Source of the DNA: Peptostreptococcaceae bacterium pGA-8
Lineage (GTDB): Bacteria > Bacillota > Clostridia > Peptostreptococcales > Anaerovoracaceae
DNA: 64,000 bases
Direction of reading: 5' to 3'
Assembly: GCA_900112915.1 (NCBI GenBank)
Contig: FONK01000001.1
Location: forward strand, 147,256 to 211,255
In this document: one piece after another, positions 23,629 to 32,250 of the stretch
Layout of the letters: the number at the start of each line of letters is the position of its first letter
Numbering within the stretch: the stretch's first letter is position 1
Notes under the pieces: model-generated
Told to the model about the DNA's origin: nothing
Database searches by the model: none
Seen by the model: the letters and a program-made list of their open reading frames with translations, nothing else
Made by a program: the position numbers and the translations under genes

Positions 23629-24616
23629 TATAAAATATCTATACGCCTATATGCCTTGGTTACTTGTTCTTTGTGCATTCGATATATTCACTGCCATTCT
23701 GCTTTGGCTTTCAGATATGAGGGCGCTTCAGGCACTTTTTGTTCTTTTAATTTCAACCACCGTAATATTATTCTTAAGTATATCATCTATACTTATAGGG
23801 AAAGAGCGAAAAAAAGCCGATGCATACAAAGAATTTTTATCTAACCCTGATAAAAGTGTTGAACTGGAGTTGCTTCGATTATGCAACACAGCAGAACGAG
23901 AGAGCGTTAAAGAAGTCATAGATGCCTTTCATAAAAAACAGGCGGATGTAGAAAAGGCGAATTCACTGTTATTAGAATATGAAGAGTATGTTGAAATGTG
24001 GGCCCATGAAATAAAATTGCCCATTTCCCTTTTTTCTCTGGTTCTGGAAAATCAAAGTGACAATATACCAAAAGAAGTTGCTTTCAAGCTGGATTATGTA
24101 AAAAATCAGCTTCAAGGGAATGTAGCGCAGATATTGTTCTATTACAGGGTAAAAAGTGATAAAACAGATTTCTTATTTGAAGATGTTGACTTAAAAGAAA
24201 GCATACATGAGGTTTTGGAAAATTTTAGGCCTTTATTGGAAGAAAAGAATTTCAAAGTCGTTGTAAATGATGTGTATGGAACATCTTATACCGATTATCG
24301 CAGCTTTGAGTTTATTATTTCTCAAATCATTTCTAATGCGGTTAAATATAGTTCAGAGAGTCCGGAGCTATATGTTTCAATGAAAAAAGATGATAAAAAG
24401 AATGTTATTGTCATCAGGGATAATGGCTGCGGTGTTAAAGCTTGCGACTTACCGCATTTATTTGAAAGGGGATTTACAGGAGATTCGGGAGCCACAAGAA
24501 AAAAATCAACCGGCATGGGACTATATCTGGTAAAGCAATTAGCGGATGCTTTGAAAATAGACATTGAAGTGGAGTCCGATTGGATGGAAGGGTTTGAAAT
24601 TAGCCTACATCTTTAG
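23618..24616 (+). CDS. Sensor histidine kinase, BceS type (intramembrane sensing)
   Basis: A 332-residue kinase with two membrane helices (about 12-30 and 35-58) separated by only a few residues, so it has no extracellular sensor. That is the hallmark of kinases that take their signal from a BceAB transporter. Phospho-acceptor H130 lies in WAHEIKLPI; the N, G1 and G2 boxes are ISNAVKYS, DNGCGV and TGMGLYLV. ATG overlaps the response-regulator gene end. Confidence 0.9.
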   Translation: MKNNIKYLYAYMPWLLVLCAFDIFTAILLWLSDMRALQALFVLLISTTVILFLSISSILIGKERKKADAYKEFLSNPDKSVELELLRLCNTAERESVKEVIDAFHKKQADVEKANSLLLEYEEYVEMWAHEIKLPISLFSLVLENQSDNIPKEVAFKLDYVKNQLQGNVAQILFYYRVKSDKTDFLFEDVDLKESIHEVLENFRPLLEEKNFKVVVNDVYGTSYTDYRSFEFIISQIISNAVKYSSESPELYVSMKKDDKKNVIVIRDNGCGVKACDLPHLFERGFTGDSGATRKKSTGMGLYLVKQLADALKIDIEVESDWMEGFEISLHL

Positions 24617-24655
24617 GATTTAAAGAATATTATGTACCGATGAAAGGATATTTAA

Positions 24656-26491
24656 ATGGTGACTATTGAGAAAACAGAAAAACTTGCTCATTTTGATAAA
24701 GAAACTAATTCATCTCAACCTTTAATAGAACATTTAGTTAATACAGCAAATTCATCTAGGTCTATCGGACAAAAAATTAATTTTGCTAAAACCTCATTTT
24801 TGCTTGGAATACTGCATGATATAGGAAAGGCTGATCCGCTCTTTCAAGATTATTTACAAAGCGAGAAGAAAAATATGCGGGTTGTTCATTCCACAGTAGG
24901 TGCGTGCATATTATATAAATATTGGAAAAACATCGACGAAATAAACGTATTTAAGAGTGATAAAGGCAGAATGCAATCATTCAGACGATATTTAGAAATA
25001 TGCATGTATGTCATAGAGGCTCACCATGGACTCTTCGACATTATAGGCAAAAAACAAAAGCTGACAGAAGAAAAGCACGTATATGAATGTACTGTTAATA
25101 CTATATTTAGCAGACTTGAAGACTATATTAATGACAAGAAGTATTCCTATCAGGAAATTGAAGAATTTCTTGAGAATATCGTTGAACCAACCATTGCAAA
25201 AGAATTCAACGACCAATTCACCGATATGGAACAGTTTGTAATTTCTGCCTTTGATGAGTATGCAAGCTTTGAAGAGATATTTGAGAAATATTGGTTATCA
25301 ATTGAGAGTTCGGAGAATGATTTATTTAACAGCTCTGAAGATGAAACCGTAATATTGAAGTTCTTGGAAAGAAACTTTTTCGATGCAATGCTTATACGCC
25401 TGCTGCTTTCTATTCTTAAAACGGAAGATATAAAAGATACAATAAATGCATATGATATGATTATTTTAGACGAAGATGAAAGCAAAATTAGTGACTTGAA
25501 AAAGGAGTATTTGCAAAAAATAGAGTTAGAGTATGAAAAATATAGCAATTTAGATAATTGTGATAATCCAATTAATTGTATAAGAAATAAAATTGCAGAA
25601 TCAGCCAAGGATCGAGGTATGAGCGATGATTCCGGCATTTACAAATTGGATGTGCCGACCGGTTCCGGAAAAACTAAAAGTGCTATTAGGTATGCTATGC
25701 ATCAGATGACAAATAAGTCGAAGGACAGGTTCTTCTACATTACGGCTTTTTTGTCTGTATTGGAGCAGAATGCATCTGAAATTAAGGCAATTTTAGGAGA
25801 GAAAGGGGTCATTGAGCATCACTCAAATATTATTGGCTCTAATAAGGATGGCCGTGCAGAGCTTGAGACTTCGGACATGGAAGACTTGGATTATGCGAAG
25901 CATCAATATTTGTTAGATACATGGGATAGTCCTGTTGTATTATCCACAATGGTGCAATTCTTTCAAACATTGTTAAAAGGAAGGTCTGAAAATATAAGAA
26001 GATTTGCTTCTTTGATAAATAGTGTCATAGTAATTGATGAAGTGCAGTCACTTCCAATTGAGGTAATGTATTTTTTCAATCTAATTATGAATTTCCTGAA
26101 AAATGTAATGAATTGCAATGTAATACTGTGCACAGCAACTCAGCCTTTGTATGACTATCAAGGTATAAAGCATAGGATGTCATATGGCAGTAAAGAGGTG
26201 AATGACAACTGCGATATTGTAAAACTTAGGCATGAAGAGCTGAAAGTATTTAAGCGATGTAATGTCAAGCTGTTCAAGGATAATGAAAATGCCAATGATT
26301 TTGCATCTATTGAAGAAGTTAAGGAAGCCATTATTGATAGAGGTGATAAATCTATTTTGGCTGTTGTTAATACTAAAAAGACTGCACGCAACATATTTAA
26401 GGCTACTCTAAATCAAAGACGAGGTGATGTCGCACCCCTTGCGGGTGCGTGGATTGAAATTTGTAGCAATGGCCCCCAATGTTACATTTAG
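24656..26491 (+). pseudogene. cas3: Truncated cas3 (type I-C) fused to the CRISPR array
   Basis: The frame starts as a normal Cas3: HD nuclease domain with H54-D55 in LHDIGKADPLF, helicase Walker A VPTGSGKT (333-340), DEVQ in VIVIDEVQSLP (about 460) and CTATQP. Homology stops near 26400, just after SILAVVNTKKTARNIFK, before the second helicase domain. The frame then reads straight through the first CRISPR repeat (GDVAPLAGAWIEI) and ends inside the first spacer. The C-terminal part of cas3, all of cas5, cas8, cas7, cas4, cas1 and cas2, and the leader are missing, so one deletion joined mid-cas3 to mid-array. Interference is not possible from this locus. The ribosome site AAAGGATA and ATG are intact, so a partial HD/helicase protein could be made. 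Confidence 0.9.
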
Positions 26492-26661
26492 CAGCAGTCG
26501 CACCCCTTGCGGGTGCGTGGATTGAAATAAAGCTGTACTTTCGGGTTCCGAAGCCAAACATTGGTCGCACCCCTTGCGGGTGCGTGGATTGAAATCTGAG
26601 GGCGGCACCCACAATACAACATTATTTTAGTCGCACCCCTTGCGGGTGCGTGAATTGAAAT
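26429..26661 (+). CRISPR. Remnant type I-C array, four repeats and three spacers
   Basis: The 32-nt repeats lie at 26429-26460, 26497-26528, 26564-26595 and 26630-26661. They begin GTCGCACCCC, have the palindromic core GCACCCCTTGCGGGTGC, and end GTGGATTGAAAT, the type I-C pattern. Spacers are 36, 35 and 34 nt (26461-26496, 26529-26563, 26596-26629). The last repeat differs by one base (GTGAATTG), as expected for the end far from the leader. The other end is the deletion junction with cas3, so no leader remains and no new spacer can be added. Confidence 0.97.
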
Positions 26662-26689
26662 AATCAATACATTCAATAACTTAACACAT

Positions 26690-26945
26690 GTTGAGACTAT
26701 CTGTTTGATGTCGAGAGTGAAGGACTAAACAGTATAGAAAAGACTTGAAATCAAGGGATTTCGACAAATCGTTATGCTTTTGAATGATTGCAGGAATTCC
26801 TTTTTTTAGACCGTTTGACAACAGTTCTAACCACTGGAAAATAGAGGGTTGTAACTATGGAACTGCTTTTTGCGTATATTGAGACTACAGAAATATTGTC
26901 AAAGGTGGTTATGTAGATATTGAGACTATGAAACTGTTATCTGTG
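26690..26945. repeat. Dispersed non-coding repeat, copy C
   Basis: It closely matches copy A: CATGTTGAGACTAT, TTGATGTCGAGAG, the 33-nt block (26719-26752), the hairpin region GGGATTTCGACAAATCGTT with a degenerate second arm and TTTTTTT (26756-26808), GACAACAGTTCT (26817-26828), CCACTGGAAAATAGAG, and CAGAAATATTGTC (26888-26900). It sits directly after the CRISPR array. Confidence 0.75.
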
Positions 26946-27040
26946 ATTTTGATGAAGAAAAATTTAATTATAGCAAATTGAAAGTCAATGAATAAATAAT
27001 AAAAATCCATAGGTGTATTTATAATATTTTGAGGCTTAAA

Positions 27041-27263
27041 ATGGCAAAAGCTTTTACAGAAGAAGAGAAGATTAAAATAAAAGAAGATATTATGGAAACG
27101 GCTCTTGATTTGTTTCATGAAAATGGAAAAATCCCTTAGTATTTCAGAACTGAAAAAAAGAGTAGGGATTAGTTAATTAAAAGGGGGATATAATAATATA
27201 TCCTTAAAAGGAATTCCAAGTTTTTATGTTAGTTCTTATGAAAAATTTGAGAGTTTATTGTAA
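27041..27263 (+). pseudogene. TetR-family regulator relic
   Basis: From ATG 27041 the frame reads MAKAFTEEEKIKIKED and METALDLFHENGK, the first helix of a TetR/AcrR protein, and stops at 27137. In the next frame KSLSISELKKRVGIS continues the helix-turn-helix and stops; a third frame gives SFYVSSYEKFESLL. Frameshifts and stops within 220 nt show that the gene is dead. The rest, to 27395, shows no gene. Confidence 0.65.
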
Positions 27264-27395
27264 AAAAATATTTTTTTCATTAAAGTTATAGATGTTATAG
27301 ATTATGGAAAGAATTAAAAATGCTTTATTGAAAAATGTAGGATAAAATTAAGGTGTATAGAGTAGTATATATCATATAAAGAAGGGGAGAGATTA

Positions 27396-28493
27396 TTGAA
27401 AAATAGTAGTATGCAAAAGCAATTAACTTTATTAGTAGGAGTAATTTTACTTATTTGTAATTTAGTTTTGATAGCACTGCTTAATTATTCACTGTCGTTG
27501 GTTTTAAAGGACTTGGTTATTCCAATCGGAGATACAAGAATTGAAATATACAATATTGACAATTTCAGCGCCAAGTTAAAAATGTATGGATATATATTTG
27601 CTTTTTCCACGACAAGTTTAGGCACATTAATCACATATATTATCTTGGGCAGATATTTATCTCCTTTAAATAAGTTGTCAAAACATATGGACAGTATGGA
27701 CAGACAAAATTTAAGTGAGACTGTAGAGATTTCATCTTGTGCAATTGAGATTAAAAGTTTAGTAAATTCTTTTAACAATTTAATGAGTAAACTTAAAAAA
27801 TCATTTGAGATGCAAAAAGATTTTTCATCTTATGTTGCCCATCAGCTAAAAACTCCCCTTGCTGTGCTTCAAACCCGAATAGAGGTATTTAATAAAAATG
27901 GACATAAAAAAGAAGACGTTGAAGAGTTATTGAATACTCTGTCTGTTCAGGTAAGTAAACTCAATAATATTATCGGTAAAATTTTAGAACTGTCTCATAT
28001 TGAAAGAATGGAGTTAAAAGAAGATATACCTCTTGATATTTTACTTGAAGATTTACTTGTGGATTTTGAAGAAAGAGCAGAAAGAGAAAATATAAAATTG
28101 GAGTTTGAAAATTTAGTTTTAATTGAAAATCAGGAATATAAAAAATTTAATGTAATAGGAAATTATACACTTTTATATCAAGCGTTTTTTAATTTAATAG
28201 ATAATGCTATAAAGTACAGCTACAAAGGAGGAAATATAAAAGTAGTTTTGAAAGGTTGTAAAGATAATATTTGCATAAAAGTATCCGATACAGGAATGGG
28301 AATTAAAGACATAGATAGAGAATATATTTTTGAACCGTTTTTCAGAGGAGAGGATTTTGAAAAGTTAAAAAAAGACGGTATAGGAATGGGGCTGTCCTTT
28401 TCTAAGAAAGTATTCGATCATCATAGGGCGAAAATGCAAATTAAGGAAAATCAACCAAAGGGGACGGTTGTAGAAATATATTTTGAAAGGTAA
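27396..28493 (+). CDS. Sensor histidine kinase of the redox cluster
   Basis: A 365-residue kinase. Two membrane helices (about 9-32 and 62-86) enclose a 30-residue external loop. A HAMP segment follows, then H149 in SSYVAHQLKTPLAVL, the N box NLIDNAIKYS, G1 DTGMGI and G2 GIGMGLSFSKK. The start is TTG at 27396 with GAAGGGGAG about 8 nt upstream; ATG at 27411 is possible. It is followed at 9 nt by its response regulator, and both precede a thiol-redox operon, which they probably control. Confidence 0.85.
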   Translation: MKNSSMQKQLTLLVGVILLICNLVLIALLNYSLSLVLKDLVIPIGDTRIEIYNIDNFSAKLKMYGYIFAFSTTSLGTLITYIILGRYLSPLNKLSKHMDSMDRQNLSETVEISSCAIEIKSLVNSFNNLMSKLKKSFEMQKDFSSYVAHQLKTPLAVLQTRIEVFNKNGHKKEDVEELLNTLSVQVSKLNNIIGKILELSHIERMELKEDIPLDILLEDLLVDFEERAERENIKLEFENLVLIENQEYKKFNVIGNYTLLYQAFFNLIDNAIKYSYKGGNIKVVLKGCKDNICIKVSDTGMGIKDIDREYIFEPFFRGEDFEKLKKDGIGMGLSFSKKVFDHHRAKMQIKENQPKGTVVEIYFER

Positions 28494-28502
28494 GGTTTTG
28501 TA

Positions 28503-29171
28503 ATGAAAATACTGCTTGTAGAAGATGAAACGGAACTGTTAAAATCAATTGCGGAAGGATTAAGTACAATAGGGTATTATGTAGATACAGCATCTTCGGG
28601 TGAGGAAGCATTGGAATATATCTTGGCAGAAGAGCATGATTTATATATATTTGATTTGAATCTTCCTGATATGACAGGTTTTGATATATTAAAGTATCTA
28701 AATAAGGAAAGGGGAAATTCCAAAGTACTTATCTTAACCGCAAATTCAAATATAGAATCAAAGGTGGAAGGTTTTGAACTTGGAGCAAGCGACTACTTGA
28801 CAAAGCCCTTTTACTTTGAAGAACTTGAAATGAGAGTAAAGGCACTTCTCAGAAGAAATTTTAATTTAGAAGATGTGAAAATATCTTGCGGAGAGCTTGA
28901 ATTTGATACGAAAAAAAGAATTCTTTATGTTAGAGGCGAAGAGTTGAAATTAACAAAAAAAGAAACGGCTATTATAGAATATCTGCTTTTTAATAAAGAA
29001 AGAATTGTAACGACAGAAGATCTGTTAGCACACGCATGGGACAGTGAGGTTGATTATTTCAGCAATTCCATAAGAGTCCATTTAGCTACTCTCAGGAAAA
29101 AAATAAAAGAGGTTTTAGGGTATAATCCGATTATTAATAAAATAGGAGAAGGTTATTTTTTGAAAAAGTAA
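28503..29171 (+). CDS. OmpR-family response regulator of the redox cluster
   Basis: A 222-residue regulator with acidic pocket EDE (7-9), phospho-acceptor D51 in YIFDLNLPDMTG, K in YLTKPF, and a winged-helix domain ending IGEGYFLKK. It starts 9 nt after the kinase. The best candidate target is the direct repeat at 29180-29196, immediately downstream of its own gene. Confidence 0.85.
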   Translation: MKILLVEDETELLKSIAEGLSTIGYYVDTASSGEEALEYILAEEHDLYIFDLNLPDMTGFDILKYLNKERGNSKVLILTANSNIESKVEGFELGASDYLTKPFYFEELEMRVKALLRRNFNLEDVKISCGELEFDTKKRILYVRGEELKLTKKETAIIEYLLFNKERIVTTEDLLAHAWDSEVDYFSNSIRVHLATLRKKIKEVLGYNPIINKIGEGYFLKK

Positions 29172-29179
29172 AGTTTTTC

Positions 29180-29218
29180 TTAACATGGATTTAACATCTC
29201 AAGTGATAAAATTATATT
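29180..29218 (+). promoter_or_regulatory. Promoter with TTAACA direct repeat, likely response-regulator site
   Basis: TTAACA at 29180-29185 and again at 29191-29196 are 11 bp apart (one helical turn), the arrangement OmpR-type regulators use. The second copy also serves as the -35 box, 16 bp before TATATT (29213-29218). It controls the lipoprotein gene at 29243 and probably the genes up to 30892. Confidence 0.55.
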
Positions 29219-29242
29219 AAATTAATCAATGGAGGTCATATT

Positions 29243-29854
29243 ATGAGTAAAAAATTTATGTTGAAGAAGGTATTCGTATTTTGTTTGATAGGGATTATGG
29301 TATTTGGGCTGGCTGCTTGTGGGCAAAAAAATGATAAAAAAGCTTCATCCGACAAGTCATCTGTTGCAAGTGAACCCCAAAAGAAAAGTTCCGGTGGAAA
29401 CATAGGAAAATTTGAAACTACAGATTTAGAAAATAACAAGGTTACACAAGACATATTTAAAGAAAATGATTTAACTTTAGTAAATCTGCTTTCATCAACA
29501 TGTAATCCTTGTATGGAGGAAGTACCGCACTTAGCTGAATTATCTAATGAATATAAGGATAAAAAAGTCGGAGTGTTAGGTGTTAATATTGATATGGATT
29601 CGAAAGGCAATCCTGATGAAGATTCGAAAAAGGCACTGTTAAAAATTTTAGGCAAGAAAAAGAATAATATGAAAGTTATTTTTATGGATCAGAACTTAAT
29701 AAGTAATTTGATGAAAAAAACAGAGGCTATTCCTTATACATTTTTTGTAGATAAAAACGGAAATATTGTAGGAGAAGAATATTTGGGAGATCGTTCAAAA
29801 GAGGATTGGGCAAAAATAATTGATAAAGAACTTAAAAATATTTCCAAAAAATAA
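29243..29854 (+). CDS. Thioredoxin-fold lipoprotein, TlpA/ResA type
   Basis: A 203-residue lipoprotein. The signal peptide ends in the lipobox GLAAC with lipidated C26; a Ser/Lys linker comes before a thioredoxin-type domain (about 55-203) with redox C87-NP-C90 (STCNPCMEEVPHL), and VDKNGNIVGEEYLG near the end. It sits on the outer face of the membrane and should reduce or exchange disulfides. GGAGG lies 7 nt before ATG. It is followed by a CXXC mini-protein and a membrane iron-sulfur protein, which suggests that electrons pass through the membrane to this lipoprotein. Confidence 0.85.
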   Translation: MSKKFMLKKVFVFCLIGIMVFGLAACGQKNDKKASSDKSSVASEPQKKSSGGNIGKFETTDLENNKVTQDIFKENDLTLVNLLSSTCNPCMEEVPHLAELSNEYKDKKVGVLGVNIDMDSKGNPDEDSKKALLKILGKKKNNMKVIFMDQNLISNLMKKTEAIPYTFFVDKNGNIVGEEYLGDRSKEDWAKIIDKELKNISKK

Positions 29855-29869
29855 ATAGGCGGTGAGGAT

Positions 29870-30013
29870 ATGAAAAGAAAAAATGTAATATCTTCAGCTA
29901 TATTTTTAACGGGAATAGGATTTTTATTATATGGAGTACTTGCAAAAGATGAAAATCTTATAGTATTGAATAAGGCTATCAGGATTTGTATGGAATGTAT
30001 AGGGATTGGATAG
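29870..30013 (+). CDS. CD1871A-type CXXC mini-protein (47 residues)
   Basis: A 47-residue protein with one membrane helix (about 7-25) and a C-terminal ICMECIGIG, the CXXC signature of the small CD1871A family. GGTGAGG precedes the ATG. It starts 15 nt after the lipoprotein stop and ends next to the iron-sulfur protein. It probably relays thiols or electrons between the two. It is easy to overlook because it is so short. Confidence 0.75.
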   Translation: MKRKNVISSAIFLTGIGFLLYGVLAKDENLIVLNKAIRICMECIGIG

Positions 30014-30022
30014 GTGTATTTT

Positions 30023-30892
30023 ATGAAAAAGAAAAATAAACTTAATTCTTTCAGGCATAAAATCCAAACTCTGGCGACATTAATAACAAACGGAAATGTA
30101 GCCGGCTATATTTCAGGGAAAATATATAAAGGAAATATAAAAAATGCCTGTGTTCCCGGACTTAATTGTTATTCTTGTGTAGGAGCTTTGGGGTCTTGCC
30201 CCATAGGCTCCCTGCAGGCTGTCATAGGAAAAAGCGGAGGGAGATTTCCTTTTTATGTCGTCGGCTTTTTACTTCTTATAGGAAGTTTGTTTGGAAGACT
30301 TGTATGCGGTTTTTTATGTCCTTTCGGTTTCTTTCAGGATTTACTACATAAAATACCTTTTCCGAAAAAGATAAGAAAATTACCAAAGGAAAAAATACTT
30401 GTGAAATTAAAGTACTTGATTTTACTTGTATTTGTAATAATCCTTCCCATGTATTTGGTAAATGATATAGGAAACGGATATCCATACTTTTGTAAATTTA
30501 TATGTCCGGCAGGAACTTTGGAAGGTGGTATACCTTTAGTATTATTAAATAAAGCAATGAGAGGCTCAATTGGATTTTTATTTGCATGGAAGAATGTAAT
30601 ACTTATTATCACAATTATTTTATCAATTATGGTCTATAGACCGTTTTGTAAACTGATATGCCCATTAGGAGCTATATATTCTTTATTTAATAAGGTTTCT
30701 TTTTACAGATATCATGTAAACTCTGATAAATGTATAAATTGCGGCAAATGTTCAAAGGTATGTTTGATGAATGTGGATCCTGTAAAGGATGCAAATCACT
30801 TGGAGTGCATTCGTTGTGGAAATTGCAGAAATGCTTGCCCTAAAGGAGCTATAGATCTTTTGATAGCTAACAGAAAATTTGAGAAAAAATAA
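30023..30892 (+). CDS. Membrane 4Fe-4S protein, NapH/YccM-like
   Basis: A 289-residue membrane protein with four to five helices, cysteine-rich loops typical of the NapH group (CYSCVGALGSCPIG, CGFLCPFGFF, FICPAGT, LICPLGA) and two C-terminal ferredoxin motifs, CINCGKCSKVC and CIRCGNCRNACP. It carries electrons across or along the membrane. ATG at 30023 follows AGGTG by 6 nt; the GTG at 30014 overlaps that ribosome site. It is the third gene of a redox operon under the adjacent two-component system. Confidence 0.85.
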   Translation: MKKKNKLNSFRHKIQTLATLITNGNVAGYISGKIYKGNIKNACVPGLNCYSCVGALGSCPIGSLQAVIGKSGGRFPFYVVGFLLLIGSLFGRLVCGFLCPFGFFQDLLHKIPFPKKIRKLPKEKILVKLKYLILLVFVIILPMYLVNDIGNGYPYFCKFICPAGTLEGGIPLVLLNKAMRGSIGFLFAWKNVILIITIILSIMVYRPFCKLICPLGAIYSLFNKVSFYRYHVNSDKCINCGKCSKVCLMNVDPVKDANHLECIRCGNCRNACPKGAIDLLIANRKFEKK

Positions 30893-31339
30893 ATGATATA
30901 ATATCAAGATAATATATTGTCTTAAATTGTTATATAAAATCACTGAACGAGAAACATTGAGGAAGCATAACAAATGTAGGATGTGTATTTATAAATGTTA
31001 CAACACATTGACCAAATTTGGAGTTGAGGGAAGTATATTAAGCGTATTAGTAAAAGTTTTCCATATAGTATGGCCTCGACATGACTTATTTATAAAATAG
31101 AAAATGAATACTTTAAATAAATTTTATATAGAAACACAAATTGATTATGGAGGCTAAAATGGATAATTAAAAAAGATAAATTATTTAAGACGATATAATA
31201 TATCAATGTCACAATATTCGTATAATATATATATTTATCAATATTGTCAATTTTACTTGCAAGATTTGAACACAACACAAACTACTGAATTTACGACAAA
31301 TATGAATTTGAAAGAGAGGGGAATGTTTAGTTTTCAAAC
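30893..31339. other. Intergenic region with gene relics
   Basis: No intact gene in 447 nt. An open stretch at about 30958-31100 (CRMCIYKCYNTLTKFGVEG) is unassigned. The relic at 31159-31288 is listed separately. The rest is AT-rich with no clear promoter. Confidence 0.4.
31159..31288 (+). pseudogene. Relic of a small membrane-protein gene
   Basis: GGAGG precedes ATG GAT AAT, then a frameshift; the next frame reads KKDKLFKTI, stop, YINVTIFV, stop, YIYLSILSILLARFEHN, stop. This looks like the start of a membrane protein broken by one shift and two stops. Family not recognised. Confidence 0.35.
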
Positions 31340-32062
31340 ATGGTAAATATGAAAAGGATTTATAACACAGCGGTAATTTACACAACTATCATGGCGATAG
31401 GTATTTTTATATGCAAGCAATTTAAAAATGTATCTTATTTGGATTCAAATTTCATTAACACATTTATTCCGTTTTTAATAGCATTAACACCATTTTCTGT
31501 AATATGCTATAAGAAATATAATGAAAATGTAGGAAATCATAAGTCGAAACATACGATATTTATGTTATTGTTTACGCCCGTCATATTAATAAGCTTATTT
31601 ACAATAATGAAAAAATTTGAGTTTTCTAATTTGTTTTTTATCCCGTTAGTAGGAGCGTTATTAGTCGGACTAAACGAAGAACTTATATATAGAGGGGTAA
31701 TTTTTACCAATGTAACGGAAGAAAAAGGACTTAAGAAAGGAATCTTTATATCTGCATTTCTTTTTTCCTTGTTGCATACAGTTAACATTTTGGGAGGATT
31801 ATCGTTTAGTCAGGTTGCTACACAATTAGTAACTACATTTATAGCAGGTATATTTCTTGCTCTTAGTTACAGAAATACAAAAAATATATGGCTTCTTGTA
31901 GTTTATCATGGCCTATGGGACTATATATCTCTTAGTGGAATAGGCAAGATTTATCCAATTGTAGATATAATTGTAGTTATTCTTAGTATAGTGGAATTAA
32001 CAGTAAGTTTAGTTTTGTTAAAAAATATCAGAAAGAAGTCAATCAGTGTAATAAAAAATTAA
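31340..32062 (+). CDS. CPBP family intramembrane metalloprotease
   Basis: A 240-residue membrane protein of the CPBP (Abi) family with the catalytic motifs E113-E-x3-R118 (NEELIYRG), F142-x3-H146 (FSLLH) and the later YHGLWDY. Seven or so hydrophobic segments. Such proteases cleave membrane proteins, and many in Gram-positives give bacteriocin self-immunity. The ATG at 31340 lacks a good ribosome site; AGAGGGG instead precedes an eight-codon frame (ATG 31323 to TAA 31346) that overlaps the start and may couple translation. A second ATG at 31349 is possible. A strong terminator follows. Confidence 0.8.
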   Translation: MVNMKRIYNTAVIYTTIMAIGIFICKQFKNVSYLDSNFINTFIPFLIALTPFSVICYKKYNENVGNHKSKHTIFMLLFTPVILISLFTIMKKFEFSNLFFIPLVGALLVGLNEELIYRGVIFTNVTEEKGLKKGIFISAFLFSLLHTVNILGGLSFSQVATQLVTTFIAGIFLALSYRNTKNIWLLVVYHGLWDYISLSGIGKIYPIVDIIVVILSIVELTVSLVLLKNIRKKSISVIKN

Positions 32063-32083
32063 TATACAGGAAAAATTCACAAG

Positions 32084-32127
32084 AAGAAGTTTTATAGATA
32101 AATAAAATCTAAAAGACTTCTTTTTTT
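32084..32127 (+). terminator. Terminator after the CPBP gene
   Basis: AAGAAGTTTTATAGAT (32084-32099) pairs with ATCTAAAAGACTTCTT (32107-32122) with one or two mismatches, followed by TTTTT. Confidence 0.8.
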
Positions 32128-32165
32128 GGAGGAAACATGTTTTTACTAGATATATCCATATAACA

Positions 32166-32250
32166 TTAAATTGCAATATCAAATTGAACTAATTCTCCAA
32201 GTGTATCACATAGTCCTAAATTATTAAGTTCTTCTACAAATAATTCTATA
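32166..32250 (-). pseudogene. C-terminal stub of an unknown gene, cut at the recombinase junction
   Basis: The reverse strand reads [19 protein letters not shown], then QFDIAI and stop, which looks like the natural end of a protein. It is open up to 32255, where the truncated recombinase begins on the other strand. The two broken genes meet at about 32247, so this is a deletion or inversion junction. Confidence 0.35.

Noticed and set aside
26429..26661. CRISPR array as part of a working system
   Set aside because: There is no leader, no cas1/cas2, no Cascade genes, and cas3 is truncated.
26403..26676. Reverse-strand open frames with repeated RTRKGCD or HPQGVR words
   Set aside because: They are translations of the CRISPR repeats and have no ribosome site.
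31090..31278. Reverse-strand open frame of 62 codons
   Set aside because: It is AT-rich chance coding opposite a membrane-protein relic and has no start signal.
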